From the NCBI GenBank assembly GCA_944388405.1, contig CALXIQ010000016.1:16886-80885 (forward strand): 64,000 nucleotides of DNA, given 5' to 3'. A model generated the notes under the pieces. That model was not told the origin of the DNA and ran no database searches. It saw only the letters and a list, made by a program, of their open reading frames with translations. Positions 1-7,689 of the stretch are shown in pieces (the first letter of the stretch is position 1; every line of letters starts with the position of its first letter). The translations under genes and the position numbers were made by a program. The stretch is from an uncultured Ruminococcus sp. GTDB taxonomy: Bacteria > Bacillota > Clostridia > Oscillospirales > Ruminococcaceae.

Positions 1-399
1 GCCGGCGGCGGAACTGCTCTTATCAACGCTATGCCTGTAGTAAAGAAGCTTTGCGACAAGCTTGAGGGCGATGAAAAGACAGGCGCAAAGATCGTTCTTC
101 GTGCGCTTGAGGAGCCTATACGTCAGATTGCAGCTAATGCAGGTCTTGAAGGAAGCGTTATTATCGACAAGATCGTACGCTCAAGAAAGGTAGGCTACGG
201 CTTTAACGCATACACCGAGGAATACGTAGACATGATTCCCGCAGGAATCGTTGATCCTACAAAGGTAACACGTTCTGCACTTCAGAACGCAGCTTCCGTA
301 GCGGCAATGGTGCTCACTACAGAAAGCCTTGTAGCTGATATTAAGGAGCCGCAGGCAGACGCTGCTGCATCAGCAGCCGGAATGGGCGGAATGTATTAA
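1..399 (+). CDS. groEL: Chaperonin GroEL (Hsp60), C-terminal part only
   Basis: The reading frame is open from base 1, so the gene is cut by the window edge and only the last 132 codons are present. The residues are those of the GroEL equatorial domain near its C-terminus (for example GTALINA, then [17 protein letters not shown] and GYGFNA), followed by the usual Gly/Met-rich tail, here short and ending GMGGMY. The full protein would be a 60 kDa ATP-driven folding chaperone forming double rings with GroES in the cytoplasm. Downstream is an intrinsic terminator, so groEL is the last gene of its transcript. Identification is firm. Confidence 0.97.
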   Translation, partial: AGGGTALINAMPVVKKLCDKLEGDEKTGAKIVLRALEEPIRQIAANAGLEGSVIIDKIVRSRKVGYGFNAYTEEYVDMIPAGIVDPTKVTRSALQNAASVAAMVLTTESLVADIKEPQADAAASAAGMGGMY

Positions 400-429
400 T
401 TGAATTTTCGCAGATAAAGCAGATAAGTT

Positions 430-468
430 TCCCTCAGTCGGAATTCAGTCGGTTGAGGGATTTTGTTT
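430..468 (+). terminator. Intrinsic terminator after groEL
   Basis: TCCCTCAGTCG pairs with CGGTTGAGGGA around a short loop and is followed by TTTTGTTT. It lies 30 bases after the groEL stop. Confidence 0.75.
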
Positions 469-529
469 GCCATTTACAGTTTACACTTGTGAACAAAATG
501 TAAAAAGAACTGTGTAGTGGCAGCGGCAC

Positions 530-558
530 TTGACATCATGATTTTATCGTGATATAAT
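530..558 (+). promoter_or_regulatory. Sigma-A promoter of the tRNA-Arg gene
   Basis: TTGACA and TATAAT with a 17-base spacer, a perfect housekeeping promoter, 42 bases before the tRNA. Confidence 0.9.
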
Positions 559-600
559 AGTATAGTTAAAACAAGACAGGGTTTAACTCTGTTTTAATAT

Positions 601-677
601 GCGCTGCTAGCTCAGCTGGATAGAGTGACTGGCTACGAACCAGTAGGTCAGGGGTTCGAGTCCCTTGCAGCGCGCCA
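601..677 (+). tRNA. tRNA-Arg (anticodon ACG)
   Basis: Complete cloverleaf: acceptor GCGCTGC pairs with GCAGCGC, the anticodon stem CTGG/CCAG encloses loop CTACGAA with anticodon ACG, and the T arm has GGTTCGAGTCC. The terminal CCA is encoded (675-677). The first anticodon base is expected to be modified to inosine, as in bacterial tRNA-Arg(ACG). Confidence 0.97.
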
Positions 678-697
678 AGTCCCAACCCGGGCATGGC

Positions 698-735
698 AAA
701 AACCGCTATCACTTTGTGATAGCGGTTTTTCTTTT
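698..735 (+). terminator. Intrinsic terminator after tRNA-Arg
   Basis: AAAAACCGCTATCAC pairs perfectly with GTGATAGCGGTTTTT over a TTT loop and runs into a T tract. Confidence 0.9.
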
Positions 736-747
736 TATCTTTTTAAT

Positions 748-853
748 TTAATATCGATCCGCTCGCCAATCGCTTGCTTCGTTTTGTGATGGCTATCGGT
801 TCGTAACCGTCAAGGGAAGTTTTGGCGGGAGCATTGGTTTTTGACATAGTTTG
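748..853 (+). repeat. tRNA-linked intergenic repeat, copy 1
   Basis: About 105 bases that align almost end to end with 10878-10980. Shared blocks are AATATCGATCCG, CTTCGTTTTGTGA, GGCTATCGGTTCGTAACCGT, AAGGG, GCATTGGTTTTTG and CATAGTTTG. Both copies start just behind a tRNA gene or its terminator. No open frame of note runs through it. The family is not one I recognise. Confidence 0.8.
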
Positions 854-973
854 TAGGGGACGGCGCCCTCGACGTCCCGTTTTTATGCACTATTTTCCAC
901 CCAATTAGTGCAACACAAACTCTGTAGCAAACTTCCGACCTCCACAAATCATACCTAGCGGGGACAAACTATG
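845..973. repeat. Inverted-repeat-bounded intergenic segment
   Basis: CATAGTTTGT at 845-854 is matched by its exact reverse complement ACAAACTATG at 964-973. Inside are AGGGGACGGCGCCC and GACGTCCC. The rest of 974-1022 is non-coding and I see nothing in it beyond GTGAGCG and GTAACGAAG, the kind of short sequence seen in Clostridia intergenic repeats. Confidence 0.45.
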
Positions 974-1022
974 AGCAACCACAAAATTGGAGTGAGCGTC
1001 CAGCGAACGTAACGAAGTTAAA

Positions 1023-2582
1023 TTAAAGCATGGGGGCGAAGATTCTGACTACTGAGCGGATAAAACGATTCAGGATATTTTCTTTTATGACGCCGGGCAG
1101 TATTCTTTGGGACTTTGCGATTGTGTTAATTATATCTGCCTTGATTTCGCCTATAACATCGCATTTGTATAGCCAGACGCCGTTTTCAAAATGGTGTACA
1201 AGACTGCGATAATCAAGATTTATTGTGCCTATCATGGCAATTTCATCGTCGGCGACGTACATCTTTGCGTGAATAAAGCCGGGAGTGTATTCGTAAATTT
1301 CCGCTCCGCTGCCAATAAACCTGTGATAACAGCTTCTGGTCATTTCAAAGATTATTTTCTTGTCGGGAATGGCGGGGGTTACAATCTTGACGTCAATGCC
1401 GCGTATTGCAGCGTTTTCTATCGCCTGACTAAGCTCGCTGTCAATGATAAGATAGGGAGTTGTGATGTAAACATACCGCTTAGCCTGATTGAGCATGTTC
1501 ATTATTACCGCCTTGCCTACCTCTTTGTCGTAAATGGGTTTCGGTCCGCTGCCGAATGGTATAACAAAGCCGCTGCCCTCGCAGGGAGGTGAAATGTAGT
1601 ATTGCCGTGAAGGCTCAGTGTATTTTCTGAAATTAAGGGAGTAGTCGGTGAGAAACATCTTGGTCATTTCAACCACCGCATCCCCCTCAAGGCGTATGCC
1701 GGTGTCTTTCCAGTGACCGAACCGCTCGTGACGGTTGATGTATTCGTCAGCTATATTAATGCCGCCGGTGTAGCCTATTCTACCGTCGATAATAAGCAGC
1801 TTGCGGTGACTGCGATTGTTGAACTCGTTGTTTGCCTGACCTCTCAGCATTGAAAAGGGCACGGCGCTGATACCCATGTTCCTCAGCTGTTTGTAATAGT
1901 CCCCGGGAAGGGTTGACATACAGCCGATGTCGTCGTACACCACTTTTACCTCTACGCCTTGGCTTACCTTTTCCTTCAGAATATCAAGAATGGAGTTCCA
2001 GAACACGCCTTCCTCGATAATAAAATATTCCATAAAGATAAACTTTTCCGCACCTTGCAAATCCTCAAGCATGGCAGGGTGCATTTTTTCACCCACCTCA
2101 AAATATGTGGCTTTGGTGTTGCGGTAAAGATGGGTGTTAGAGGTGCGGCAAATCTGCAAAGCCTGCCTGTATGCCGTAACATCAGTCTGTTTAAGCAGGG
2201 CAAAGTCCTCCGAATCATCCTTGACTTTTACATCGTTAAGCTCCTCAAGACGTCTGATAAACTTCTTGGGAAGCTTTCGGGAGTAGTACATAAAATAAAT
2301 CATAAACCCCGCTACGGGAATAAGCAGCACAACCAGCAGCCACGGAATTTTGTAGTCGGGGTTATCGTCGGAATTGATTATATTAAGCAGCACGAAAATC
2401 TGCGTAGCTACAACGGCAACGCTGAAAAAGGGAATGTACATCAGAGCCACAACAATACCCACCACCGCCGCAGTTTCGACTACAGTGATAAGTATTGCAA
2501 TAATAAACCTGAAAGGAATGTAGTTTATTTCCTTCTCTGTGACAACTCCTCCGGCGTCAACCGCCATGATCGTCTTTTTCAA
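1023..2582 (-). CDS. cls: Cardiolipin synthase (phospholipase D family)
   Basis: Joins two phosphatidylglycerol molecules to cardiolipin and glycerol at the membrane. The 519-residue product has two N-terminal transmembrane segments (about residues 25-50 and 65-95) and then two PLD domains, each with an HxK(x)4D motif: HRKLLIID in the first half and HAKMYVAD near residue 440. The length is normal for bacterial Cls. The frame opens with TTG at 2582 preceded by AGGGTG at suitable spacing; an ATG five codons in is an alternative. It lies 9 bases after a small membrane-protein gene and closes a minus-strand cluster that also holds a two-component system, which suggests membrane-stress control. 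That link is inference. Confidence 0.93.
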   Translation of the reverse strand: MKKTIMAVDAGGVVTEKEINYIPFRFIIAILITVVETAAVVGIVVALMYIPFFSVAVVATQIFVLLNIINSDDNPDYKIPWLLVVLLIPVAGFMIYFMYYSRKLPKKFIRRLEELNDVKVKDDSEDFALLKQTDVTAYRQALQICRTSNTHLYRNTKATYFEVGEKMHPAMLEDLQGAEKFIFMEYFIIEEGVFWNSILDILKEKVSQGVEVKVVYDDIGCMSTLPGDYYKQLRNMGISAVPFSMLRGQANNEFNNRSHRKLLIIDGRIGYTGGINIADEYINRHERFGHWKDTGIRLEGDAVVEMTKMFLTDYSLNFRKYTEPSRQYYISPPCEGSGFVIPFGSGPKPIYDKEVGKAVIMNMLNQAKRYVYITTPYLIIDSELSQAIENAAIRGIDVKIVTPAIPDKKIIFEMTRSCYHRFIGSGAEIYEYTPGFIHAKMYVADDEIAMIGTINLDYRSLVHHFENGVWLYKCDVIGEIKADIINTIAKSQRILPGVIKENILNRFIRSVVRIFAPML

Positions 2583-2591
2583 TCAATCACC

Positions 2592-2963
2592 CTATTTCTC
2601 ACGAGAAATCTCCTCTGTAAGCCGCAGAATCTCCGGCGCAATTTTTTTACGCTGTTTGCGTGTTATAATGCTGTAAACGGGGTAGGCGCACGCCAGTATC
2701 GCCATTCCCACAATTCCGATAATTACTCCGGGAATAAACATCGACCACTCAAGGCACAGGCACATCCCGAAGCCCATTATAAGAGTTCCTACCACGCCGA
2801 TTATAATTGAAATCATGGTTCCCGGTCGTGTTACGCCTCTGTCCAGGCGACGCAGCCTGTCCATTTTGGTTTCCCCCTGCGGGAGATATTTCTTTCGTAT
2901 ATTTTCAAGCTCCGCCTGCTGTTTTGCGGAATATGTGTATTCAAACTTTTCGTTTTCCGTCAT
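2592..2963 (-). CDS. Small membrane protein with one GMC-W-PG module
   Basis: Unrecognised 123-residue protein. The N-terminal 50 residues are charged and soluble (with a KYLPQGETKMDRLRRLDRG stretch); residues about 50-105 form two hydrophobic helices. The first helix and the turn carry GFGMCLCLEWSMFIPG followed by IIGIVG, a pattern repeated twice in the protein at 6147-6518. The C-terminus is basic. The start has AAGGAG six bases upstream. It is 16 bases downstream of the previous gene and 9 bases upstream of cls, so it is co-transcribed with them. Function unknown; location in the cytoplasmic membrane is likely. Confidence 0.8.
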   Translation of the reverse strand: MTENEKFEYTYSAKQQAELENIRKKYLPQGETKMDRLRRLDRGVTRPGTMISIIIGVVGTLIMGFGMCLCLEWSMFIPGVIIGIVGMAILACAYPVYSIITRKQRKKIAPEILRLTEEISREK

Positions 2964-2979
2964 AACTTTCTCCTTTATC

Positions 2980-3921
2980 TCATTCTTGTAAAGCTTCCGA
3001 ATTTGATTGAGCCAGCTTTTTATTTGACGTAACTATCATAAATATCGCTATGCCCAGCACCGCCGCACATACAATTCCGCCGGTAACCGTATTCATCAGC
3101 CGCTGATAGCTTTCTCCCCCTCCGAACGCAGAAAACATTGCAGTCTGGAGAGCAAACATCGACATAAGCGCACCCGCAAGGCTGAGCATTTTTGCCGCAG
3201 AAAGTATGGGGTTGTTTATCTTTGCAAACTTAACCACGTTCACAACCGCATTTATCAGGCAGTAAAACGCATACAGTGCGGAAATATAAATAATATATCC
3301 CCTGTACTCGTATCCCCTGTTCTGCCATATCATCTGAACGGTCATCAGCGTCATTGCCACATTCAGCGCCAGCATCATTATTCCGCACAGTCTTGCACTT
3401 TTGTATTCATAAATTCTTCGCTCTGCCGTATGCTCCTTTTTATCGGTAATACGAACGTTTCTAAGCAGCATGAGACGTATTGCGCTGAGTATAACGTAAT
3501 AAACTCCGATTGCCCACAGCCATGCCGAACGAAAAATTGCTCCCGTTGAGCATTTGAACACAGCGTACATCAGATTGATTATCAACCCGATGTAGAGGGA
3601 TACTTTAGCTCGGAATTCCCTGTCGTCAAGGTACATCGACGTATATTTGTAACGGTGCATAAAGTTGCGGAATGAAACTATCACCTTTATCTCGTCGCCG
3701 TGAATAAGCTCCCTGCATCTTTTCTTTGCCCTTGTAAAATTAAAGCACAGCGTTGTCAGAGCGTACGCCGAAAGCACATATGACACATATGAAATGGGAT
3801 TTGTATCGCTGAGGAATTTCAGCGATACAATCGTTGCGGGAAATCCTATTACCGAGCTTAAAGCTATCACCCACGCAGGCGGATACAGTATTTTGTTTAT
3901 AATATCCTTAAACTTCTTCAT
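2980..3921 (-). CDS. Unrecognised polytopic membrane protein in the two-component operon
   Basis: About 313 residues with seven or eight predicted membrane spans (for example near residues 15-35, 40-60, 105-130, 135-150, 180-200, 210-235, 240-260 and 270-295) and a basic loop around residue 65-90. I do not recognise the family. The ATG at 3921 has AGGTG eight bases upstream; a GTG two codons earlier is possible. The gene begins inside the end of the histidine kinase gene (overlap of 14 bases), so translation is coupled. The position suggests either an output target or an accessory sensor of that kinase. No catalytic motif is visible. Confidence 0.75.
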   Translation of the reverse strand: MKKFKDIINKILYPPAWVIALSSVIGFPATIVSLKFLSDTNPISYVSYVLSAYALTTLCFNFTRAKKRCRELIHGDEIKVIVSFRNFMHRYKYTSMYLDDREFRAKVSLYIGLIINLMYAVFKCSTGAIFRSAWLWAIGVYYVILSAIRLMLLRNVRITDKKEHTAERRIYEYKSARLCGIMMLALNVAMTLMTVQMIWQNRGYEYRGYIIYISALYAFYCLINAVVNVVKFAKINNPILSAAKMLSLAGALMSMFALQTAMFSAFGGGESYQRLMNTVTGGIVCAAVLGIAIFMIVTSNKKLAQSNSEALQE

Positions 3922-4975
3922 CTTCACCGCACCTCAGCCTTACAGTAAACGTACTTCCCTTGCCAAGCTCGCTCTGCACTGAAATTTCGCCTCCGGTTAT
4001 GTCCACCACACGTTTTACCAGCGCAAGCCCCAGACCGTTTCCCTGCCCGGCATGAGAAGTATCGCCCTGATAGAATTTCTCGAAGATGTGTTTGCCCGTT
4101 TCCGCCGACATTCCACAGCCGGAATCCGCCACCGTAACAATTGCGTACCCTTCCGCTTCCTTCAGTCTCACCGAAATTTTGCCGCCGTCGTCTGTAAACT
4201 TCACGGCGTTTGAAAACAGGTTGTTCCACACAAGGCTCAGCAGCTCGCTGTCTGCACTGATTATTACATTTTCGGCTATATCTGCGTTAATCTCAAGGTT
4301 TTTCTTTTCCCATGCTTCCTCAAACGCCAGCAGACATTCGCAAAGCTGTTCGCCTAAATCGTACGGCTTGCTTACGGGATAAATCTGCTGATTTTCCAGC
4401 TTATTAAGCTTTAAAATGTTAGTTATCAGCCCCGACAACCTGCGGGAAGCATCGGTTACAGCCTTTGCATATTCTATCCGCTGAACCTCGCTCAGATTGT
4501 GGCTTTGCAACAGCGTGCCGTAATTGCTTATAGCCGCCAGAGGAGTTTTAAGCTCGTGGGAAACGTTGGCGATAAAATCAGTGCGCAGCGTTTCAACGCC
4601 GCTAAGCTCGCCGGTCATCTTGTTTATACCGTCGATTATAATGTTCAGCTTGTTTGAATCAATGATTTCCCGTGTATTTGAGATACGCACATCAAAATCC
4701 CCGTGGGTGATTTTTTCAAGGCTGTTTATTATTCTCCTGACCGGCCGCTCTACCGTTATTTCACGGCGTATCAGATCAAGCCCCCAGAAAATAAAGGTGA
4801 GAAAAATTATATTTAAAAAAGTGAGCTTTGCGTTTCTTTCAAGCACGCTTCGTTCAATGTCCACGGCGCGAAGGAACATAAGAAAAGAACAGGTTACAAC
4901 AAACGCTATCAGTCCGAAGTATACAATAAATCTCAGCACAGCGAAGCCGAACTTTGAAAAGCGGTTTGTGTTCAT
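3908..4975 (-). CDS. Sensor histidine kinase
   Basis: A 355-residue membrane kinase that would autophosphorylate and pass phosphate to the adjacent response regulator. Order of parts: transmembrane segments at about 12-35 and 50-68 with only a very short extracytoplasmic loop, a HAMP linker (about 70-125), the HisKA dimerisation helix with SHELKTPL (His140), then the ATP-binding domain with the N box (NNLFSNAVKF), G1 (DSGCGMS), F box (FEKFYQGD) and G2 (GNGLGLALVKR). The minimal external loop suggests sensing within the membrane rather than of an external ligand. Its start overlaps the regulator stop (ATGA). Confidence 0.95.
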   Translation of the reverse strand: MNTNRFSKFGFAVLRFIVYFGLIAFVVTCSFLMFLRAVDIERSVLERNAKLTFLNIIFLTFIFWGLDLIRREITVERPVRRIINSLEKITHGDFDVRISNTREIIDSNKLNIIIDGINKMTGELSGVETLRTDFIANVSHELKTPLAAISNYGTLLQSHNLSEVQRIEYAKAVTDASRRLSGLITNILKLNKLENQQIYPVSKPYDLGEQLCECLLAFEEAWEKKNLEINADIAENVIISADSELLSLVWNNLFSNAVKFTDDGGKISVRLKEAEGYAIVTVADSGCGMSAETGKHIFEKFYQGDTSHAGQGNGLGLALVKRVVDITGGEISVQSELGKGSTFTVRLRCGEDEEV

Positions 4976-5643
4976 TTCAGCACCGCCTTGTACCCAAGCC
5001 CGTGGACGGTGACAATTTCAAAATCGTCACATTCGGCAAACTTTTCCCGAAGCTTACGCATATAAACGTCCACCGTTCTGGGACCGCTTTCCGTTTCGGC
5101 GTCCCAGAATTCGTTCATAAGCTGGGAACGGGTAAAGGTCTTTTTCGGGTAGGAAAGCAGCTTGTATAACAGATTAAACTCCCTTACCGTCAGCTGAATT
5201 TCCTCGCCGTCAAGAACTGCCGAACGCTCCTCCGCATCAAGGGTCAGAGCGCCTACCGTAAGCTTTTTTGAACTTGCTATCTTTGCACGGCGCAGCAGCG
5301 CACCTATCTTCAGAAGCAGTTCGTCCAGGTCTATGGGCTTTACCATATAGTCATCAATTCCTATGCGGTAGCCCTTCTGCTTTGAGTTGAAATCATCTCT
5401 TGCGGTCATAAAAAGAATAGGAATGTCCTGATTAAGGGATCTCACCGTCTGAGCAAACTCAAAGCCGTCAATCTTCGGCATCATTATATCAGATATGATA
5501 AGGTCAAACATATTGCCGTACATCTGGTTATACGCTTCGTTTGCATCAAGACAGCCCACCGCTTCATAGCCATTGCTGTTAAGATATGTGCAGACGGTTT
5601 TATTCAGATCCTTGTCGTCTTCAACAATCAGAATTTTAAACAT
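4972..5643 (-). CDS. OmpR/PhoB-family response regulator
   Basis: A 223-residue regulator: receiver domain with acidic pocket EDD (8-10), phosphoacceptor Asp52 in SDIMMP and the conserved Lys in MVKPID near residue 103, followed by a winged-helix DNA-binding domain with TRSQLMNEFW and RTVDVYMRKLREK. The frame could open at 5649, but there GGAGG would touch the start codon; the ATG at 5643 has GGAGG six bases upstream and gives the usual MFKILIVEDD beginning, so 5643 is chosen. First gene of the operon with the kinase, the 313-residue membrane protein, the 123-residue protein and cls. TTAACA direct repeats in its promoter suggest autoregulation. Confidence 0.95.
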   Translation of the reverse strand: MFKILIVEDDKDLNKTVCTYLNSNGYEAVGCLDANEAYNQMYGNMFDLIISDIMMPKIDGFEFAQTVRSLNQDIPILFMTARDDFNSKQKGYRIGIDDYMVKPIDLDELLLKIGALLRRAKIASSKKLTVGALTLDAEERSAVLDGEEIQLTVREFNLLYKLLSYPKKTFTRSQLMNEFWDAETESGPRTVDVYMRKLREKFAECDDFEIVTVHGLGYKAVLK

Positions 5644-5673
5644 AACCATCCTCCGATTCTATAAATTTGACTT

Positions 5674-5705
5674 ATCATAACACACTGATGTTAACGTCTT
5701 GTTAA
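5674..5705 (-). promoter_or_regulatory. Promoter with TTAACA-N5-TTAACA direct repeat
   Basis: Reading the minus strand, TTAACA at 5705-5700 and again at 5694-5689 are spaced 11 bases start to start, and TATGAT (5679-5674) follows as a -10. The repeats occupy the -35 region. Direct repeats one helical turn apart are typical binding sites of OmpR/PhoP-type regulators such as the one encoded just downstream. Confidence 0.6.
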
Positions 5706-5723
5706 AATACCATCGTTCACAGA

Positions 5724-5764
5724 AATTTTACAAGAAAGCCTGCACAAAAGCTTATGCAGGCTTA
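5724..5764 (-). terminator. Intrinsic terminator after the 81-residue protein gene
   Basis: On the minus strand AAGCCTGCA and TGCAGGCTT form a 9-base-pair stem followed by TTCTTGTAAAATTT. Confidence 0.65.
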
Positions 5765-5768
5765 TAGG

Positions 5769-6014
5769 TTATTTTTTCAGGGCGTTGATTCTTTCCTCTG
5801 CCGCAGCTTTTCTTGCATTCGCCTCAGCTATCTGCTCTTCACGCTTTGCCTGCTCTGCCGCCTTTCGCACAGAGGGCTTGCTCATCGCTTTGGCTTCCTG
5901 AAAATTCGCCTTTGATTCAGCCTTCACCGCCTGAAAATTTGCCTTGTCTACCTCATGCTGAGCCTTTGCGCTCTCTGCCATGTCCTTGAATGCCTTTTTA
6001 AAAAATTCGCTCAT
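5769..6014 (-). CDS. Small Ala/Lys/Glu-rich helical protein
   Basis: An 81-residue, cysteine-free, highly charged protein with no hydrophobic segment. After SEFFKKAFKDMAES it consists of repeated AKA/ANFQ/AEA units (KANFQAVKAESKANFQEAKA) that should form a long amphipathic helix or coiled coil. I do not recognise a family. The gene is the last of a three-gene transcript; its ribosome binding site AGGAGG overlaps the stop codon of the 33-codon gene upstream, so it is probably translated together with that peptide. A membrane-surface or protective role is only a guess. Confidence 0.7.
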   Translation of the reverse strand: MSEFFKKAFKDMAESAKAQHEVDKANFQAVKAESKANFQEAKAMSKPSVRKAAEQAKREEQIAEANARKAAAEERINALKK

Positions 6015-6026
6015 TGTGATTTCCTC

Positions 6027-6128
6027 CTAATTTTCAAGATTACAAGTGTTTTTTCTTCTGCCGAAGCATGCGATTGTTACCGCCGTTATTCCCAATACAG
6101 CGGAAAGTGCGATTAAAATTCCTTTCAT
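6027..6128 (-). CDS. 33-residue single-span membrane peptide
   Basis: Starts with ATG at 6128, preceded by GAGGAGG eight bases upstream, and ends with TAG whose bases form part of the next ribosome binding site. The product is MKGILIALSAVLGITAVTIA followed by a short basic tail CFGRRKNTCNLEN: one hydrophobic helix and a positively charged cytoplasmic end, with two cysteines. It sits 18 bases after the 123-residue membrane protein gene and 12 bases before the 81-residue gene. The tight fit of signals supports a real gene despite the size. Function unknown. Confidence 0.65.
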   Translation of the reverse strand: MKGILIALSAVLGITAVTIACFGRRKNTCNLEN

Positions 6129-6146
6129 TTTGCTGCCTCCTCTTTT

Positions 6147-6518
6147 TTACTTTATTCCTTTTATCATAGGTATAAGTCCCACAATAAGAACTATGCCTAC
6201 AATTCCTACAATAATTCCGGGAATCATGTACTCAGTCCACACCATCGTCAGGCACATTCCGACGCCGAATACTATAGTTGAGAACACTCCGTAAATGACG
6301 ATTCCCACCGTCTTACCGCTGACCTTGATTGCAGGAGCGCCGGTCATTTTTCTGCGAACGAATATCATTACCAGCAAAATTACTGCGCCTATTACGCCGA
6401 ATACAACTCCCGGTGTGAAGGCGTCCCATTCGGGGAGAAGCGCCATGCACATTCCCAGCGCAAAAATCAAACCTCCTACGGTTGACATTACCAATGTCAC
6501 AAAATTTTCTTTCTTCAT
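6147..6518 (-). CDS. Membrane protein made of two tandem GMC-W-PG modules
   Basis: Unrecognised 123-residue protein with four hydrophobic segments arranged as two similar halves joined by a short basic loop (RRKMTG). Half one (residues about 10-50) has FALGMCMALLPEWDAFTPG and VVFGVIG; half two (about 70-115) has FGVGMCLTMVWTEYMIPG and IIVGIVG. The same module occurs once in the protein at 2592-2963, beyond the two-component genes. The start has GGAGG upstream. It heads the transcript with the 33- and 81-residue genes. The internal duplication suggests a pseudo-symmetric membrane unit; role unknown. Confidence 0.75.
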   Translation of the reverse strand: MKKENFVTLVMSTVGGLIFALGMCMALLPEWDAFTPGVVFGVIGAVILLVMIFVRRKMTGAPAIKVSGKTVGIVIYGVFSTIVFGVGMCLTMVWTEYMIPGIIVGIVGIVLIVGLIPMIKGIK

Positions 6519-6826
6519 AGTACTTTACCTCCGATTTATAAGTATTTCAGATATGCTTTTCATCTGTTGTGTATATAATAATCCCCTGTTATTTTTGAAA
6601 TGTTTGCGAGATGTTAGAGAAATATTAAAGCGAAAATTTTTTGCGCGAGTATTTCTTTTGATATCTCAGGATTTTATTTTCAGACTTTTGCGGTTGCAAG
6701 AAAATAAGACCCATGATATAATGTAAAAACAATACACGCCGCCGACGCTCCGACGGCTGAATGTTGCTGAAAGCTGACGTTAATATATAAAGTGGTTTTT
6801 CTTTATAAAAAATTAACATGGAAAAA
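6519..6826. other. Intergenic region between divergent genes
   Basis: About 300 AT-rich bases. The leftward transcript must start here; ATTATATAC near 6575-6583 (minus strand) is a possible -10 but no clear -35 accompanies it. Short open frames across this stretch have no ribosome binding sites. Nothing else recognised. Confidence 0.4.
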
Positions 6827-6871
6827 TTGCACTTTCTGTCACTTTTGCGTGTTTATACTTATAGTGAGGGT
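6827..6871 (+). promoter_or_regulatory. Shared-type promoter A (alternative sigma candidate)
   Basis: ATTGCACTTTCTG, then GCGTGTTTATACTTATAG after a fixed distance. The same two blocks with identical spacing occur at 7690-7732 before the next gene. The pattern has no TTGACA/TATAAT pair and resembles promoters read by extracytoplasmic-function sigma factors. Confidence 0.6.
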
Positions 6872-6935
6872 TAATTCGTAAAATCTGAGTTAAACGGCAA
6901 CGACCCTTGAAATACAACTGTAAAGGAGAATTAAT

Positions 6936-7667
6936 ATGAAGGGCAACGCTTATATGGCTATCAGTGAAATCGTTATAACGGAAGATATGAAAGAATACCG
7001 AAATATCGCCGCCAGGTATCACAACTTTTCTGATAATTTTAACGCTAAAATAATGCGGATTTCCAAGCTCAGGTTTTCATCGGGAGGCGCCGCTGTCTCT
7101 CGCAGATTTTCGCTGAAAAGAGTGGGCAGAAATCTGGCAATGGCGATTATTGTGGCTGTGCTTTCGCTGCAAGGAATGATTTCAATGCTGGCAGATGCGC
7201 CTAAAGAATCTACCCTTGAATACGGATTGAAAACACGGCCTGTTGCTAACGGAATGCTTGAGGTGAATTTTCTCGACGACCAGACGGTGGGAGAATTGAA
7301 CCTACCTGCGGGCGAATTGACTCTGCCGGCGGTTGTGGATTATCACAGCCCCACATATTTCCCCGAGGGCTATTATGTGACAGACGATGTAAAAGAGCAT
7401 GACTCGAGAATATTGATACTTGAAAATGACGAGGGGGATTTAATTGTTTTCGATCAGGAAAATTTGTGGGGCACTATTAATATAAACAGAGAAAATGCTT
7501 ATGTCAGAAAAGTTGAGATAAACGGGCATGAAGGAGTTGCCTCTACAAGATACGAAAACGGCGAAACCGCCATGGTGTGGAGTGATGGCAATTACAGGTA
7601 TATTGTTACGTGCACATCTGCCAAAGTTGATGTGTTTAAGTTCGCAAATTCTGTTCAAAGCGACTAA
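6936..7667 (+). CDS. Membrane-anchored protein with C-terminal DUF4367-like domain
   Basis: A 243-residue protein: cytoplasmic N-terminal part of about 65 residues, one membrane helix near residues 68-86 (NLAMAIIVAVLSLQGMISML), then an extracytoplasmic part. The last 110 residues look like the DUF4367 fold found in anti-sigma-like proteins of Firmicutes: PTYFPEGYYVTD, a DGDLIVFDQEN-like strand, INGHEGVAST and MVWSDGNYRYIVTC. This makes an anti-sigma or sigma-linked role likely, but no sigma gene is adjacent. The start has AAGGAG upstream; a second ATG (MAISEIV) six codons in is possible. The promoter matches that of the next gene. Confidence 0.7.
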   Translation: MKGNAYMAISEIVITEDMKEYRNIAARYHNFSDNFNAKIMRISKLRFSSGGAAVSRRFSLKRVGRNLAMAIIVAVLSLQGMISMLADAPKESTLEYGLKTRPVANGMLEVNFLDDQTVGELNLPAGELTLPAVVDYHSPTYFPEGYYVTDDVKEHDSRILILENDEGDLIVFDQENLWGTININRENAYVRKVEINGHEGVASTRYENGETAMVWSDGNYRYIVTCTSAKVDVFKFANSVQSD

Positions 7668-7689
7668 AATAAAAATTTTTCAAAAAAAT

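Noticed and set aside
748..1022. Possible CRISPR or integrative element remnants behind tRNA-Arg
   Set aside because: No regular repeat-spacer pattern, no integrase gene and no duplicated tRNA end.
1959..2810. 283-codon plus-strand open frame
   Set aside because: Antisense of cls and the adjoining membrane-protein gene; no start signal and no recognisable features.
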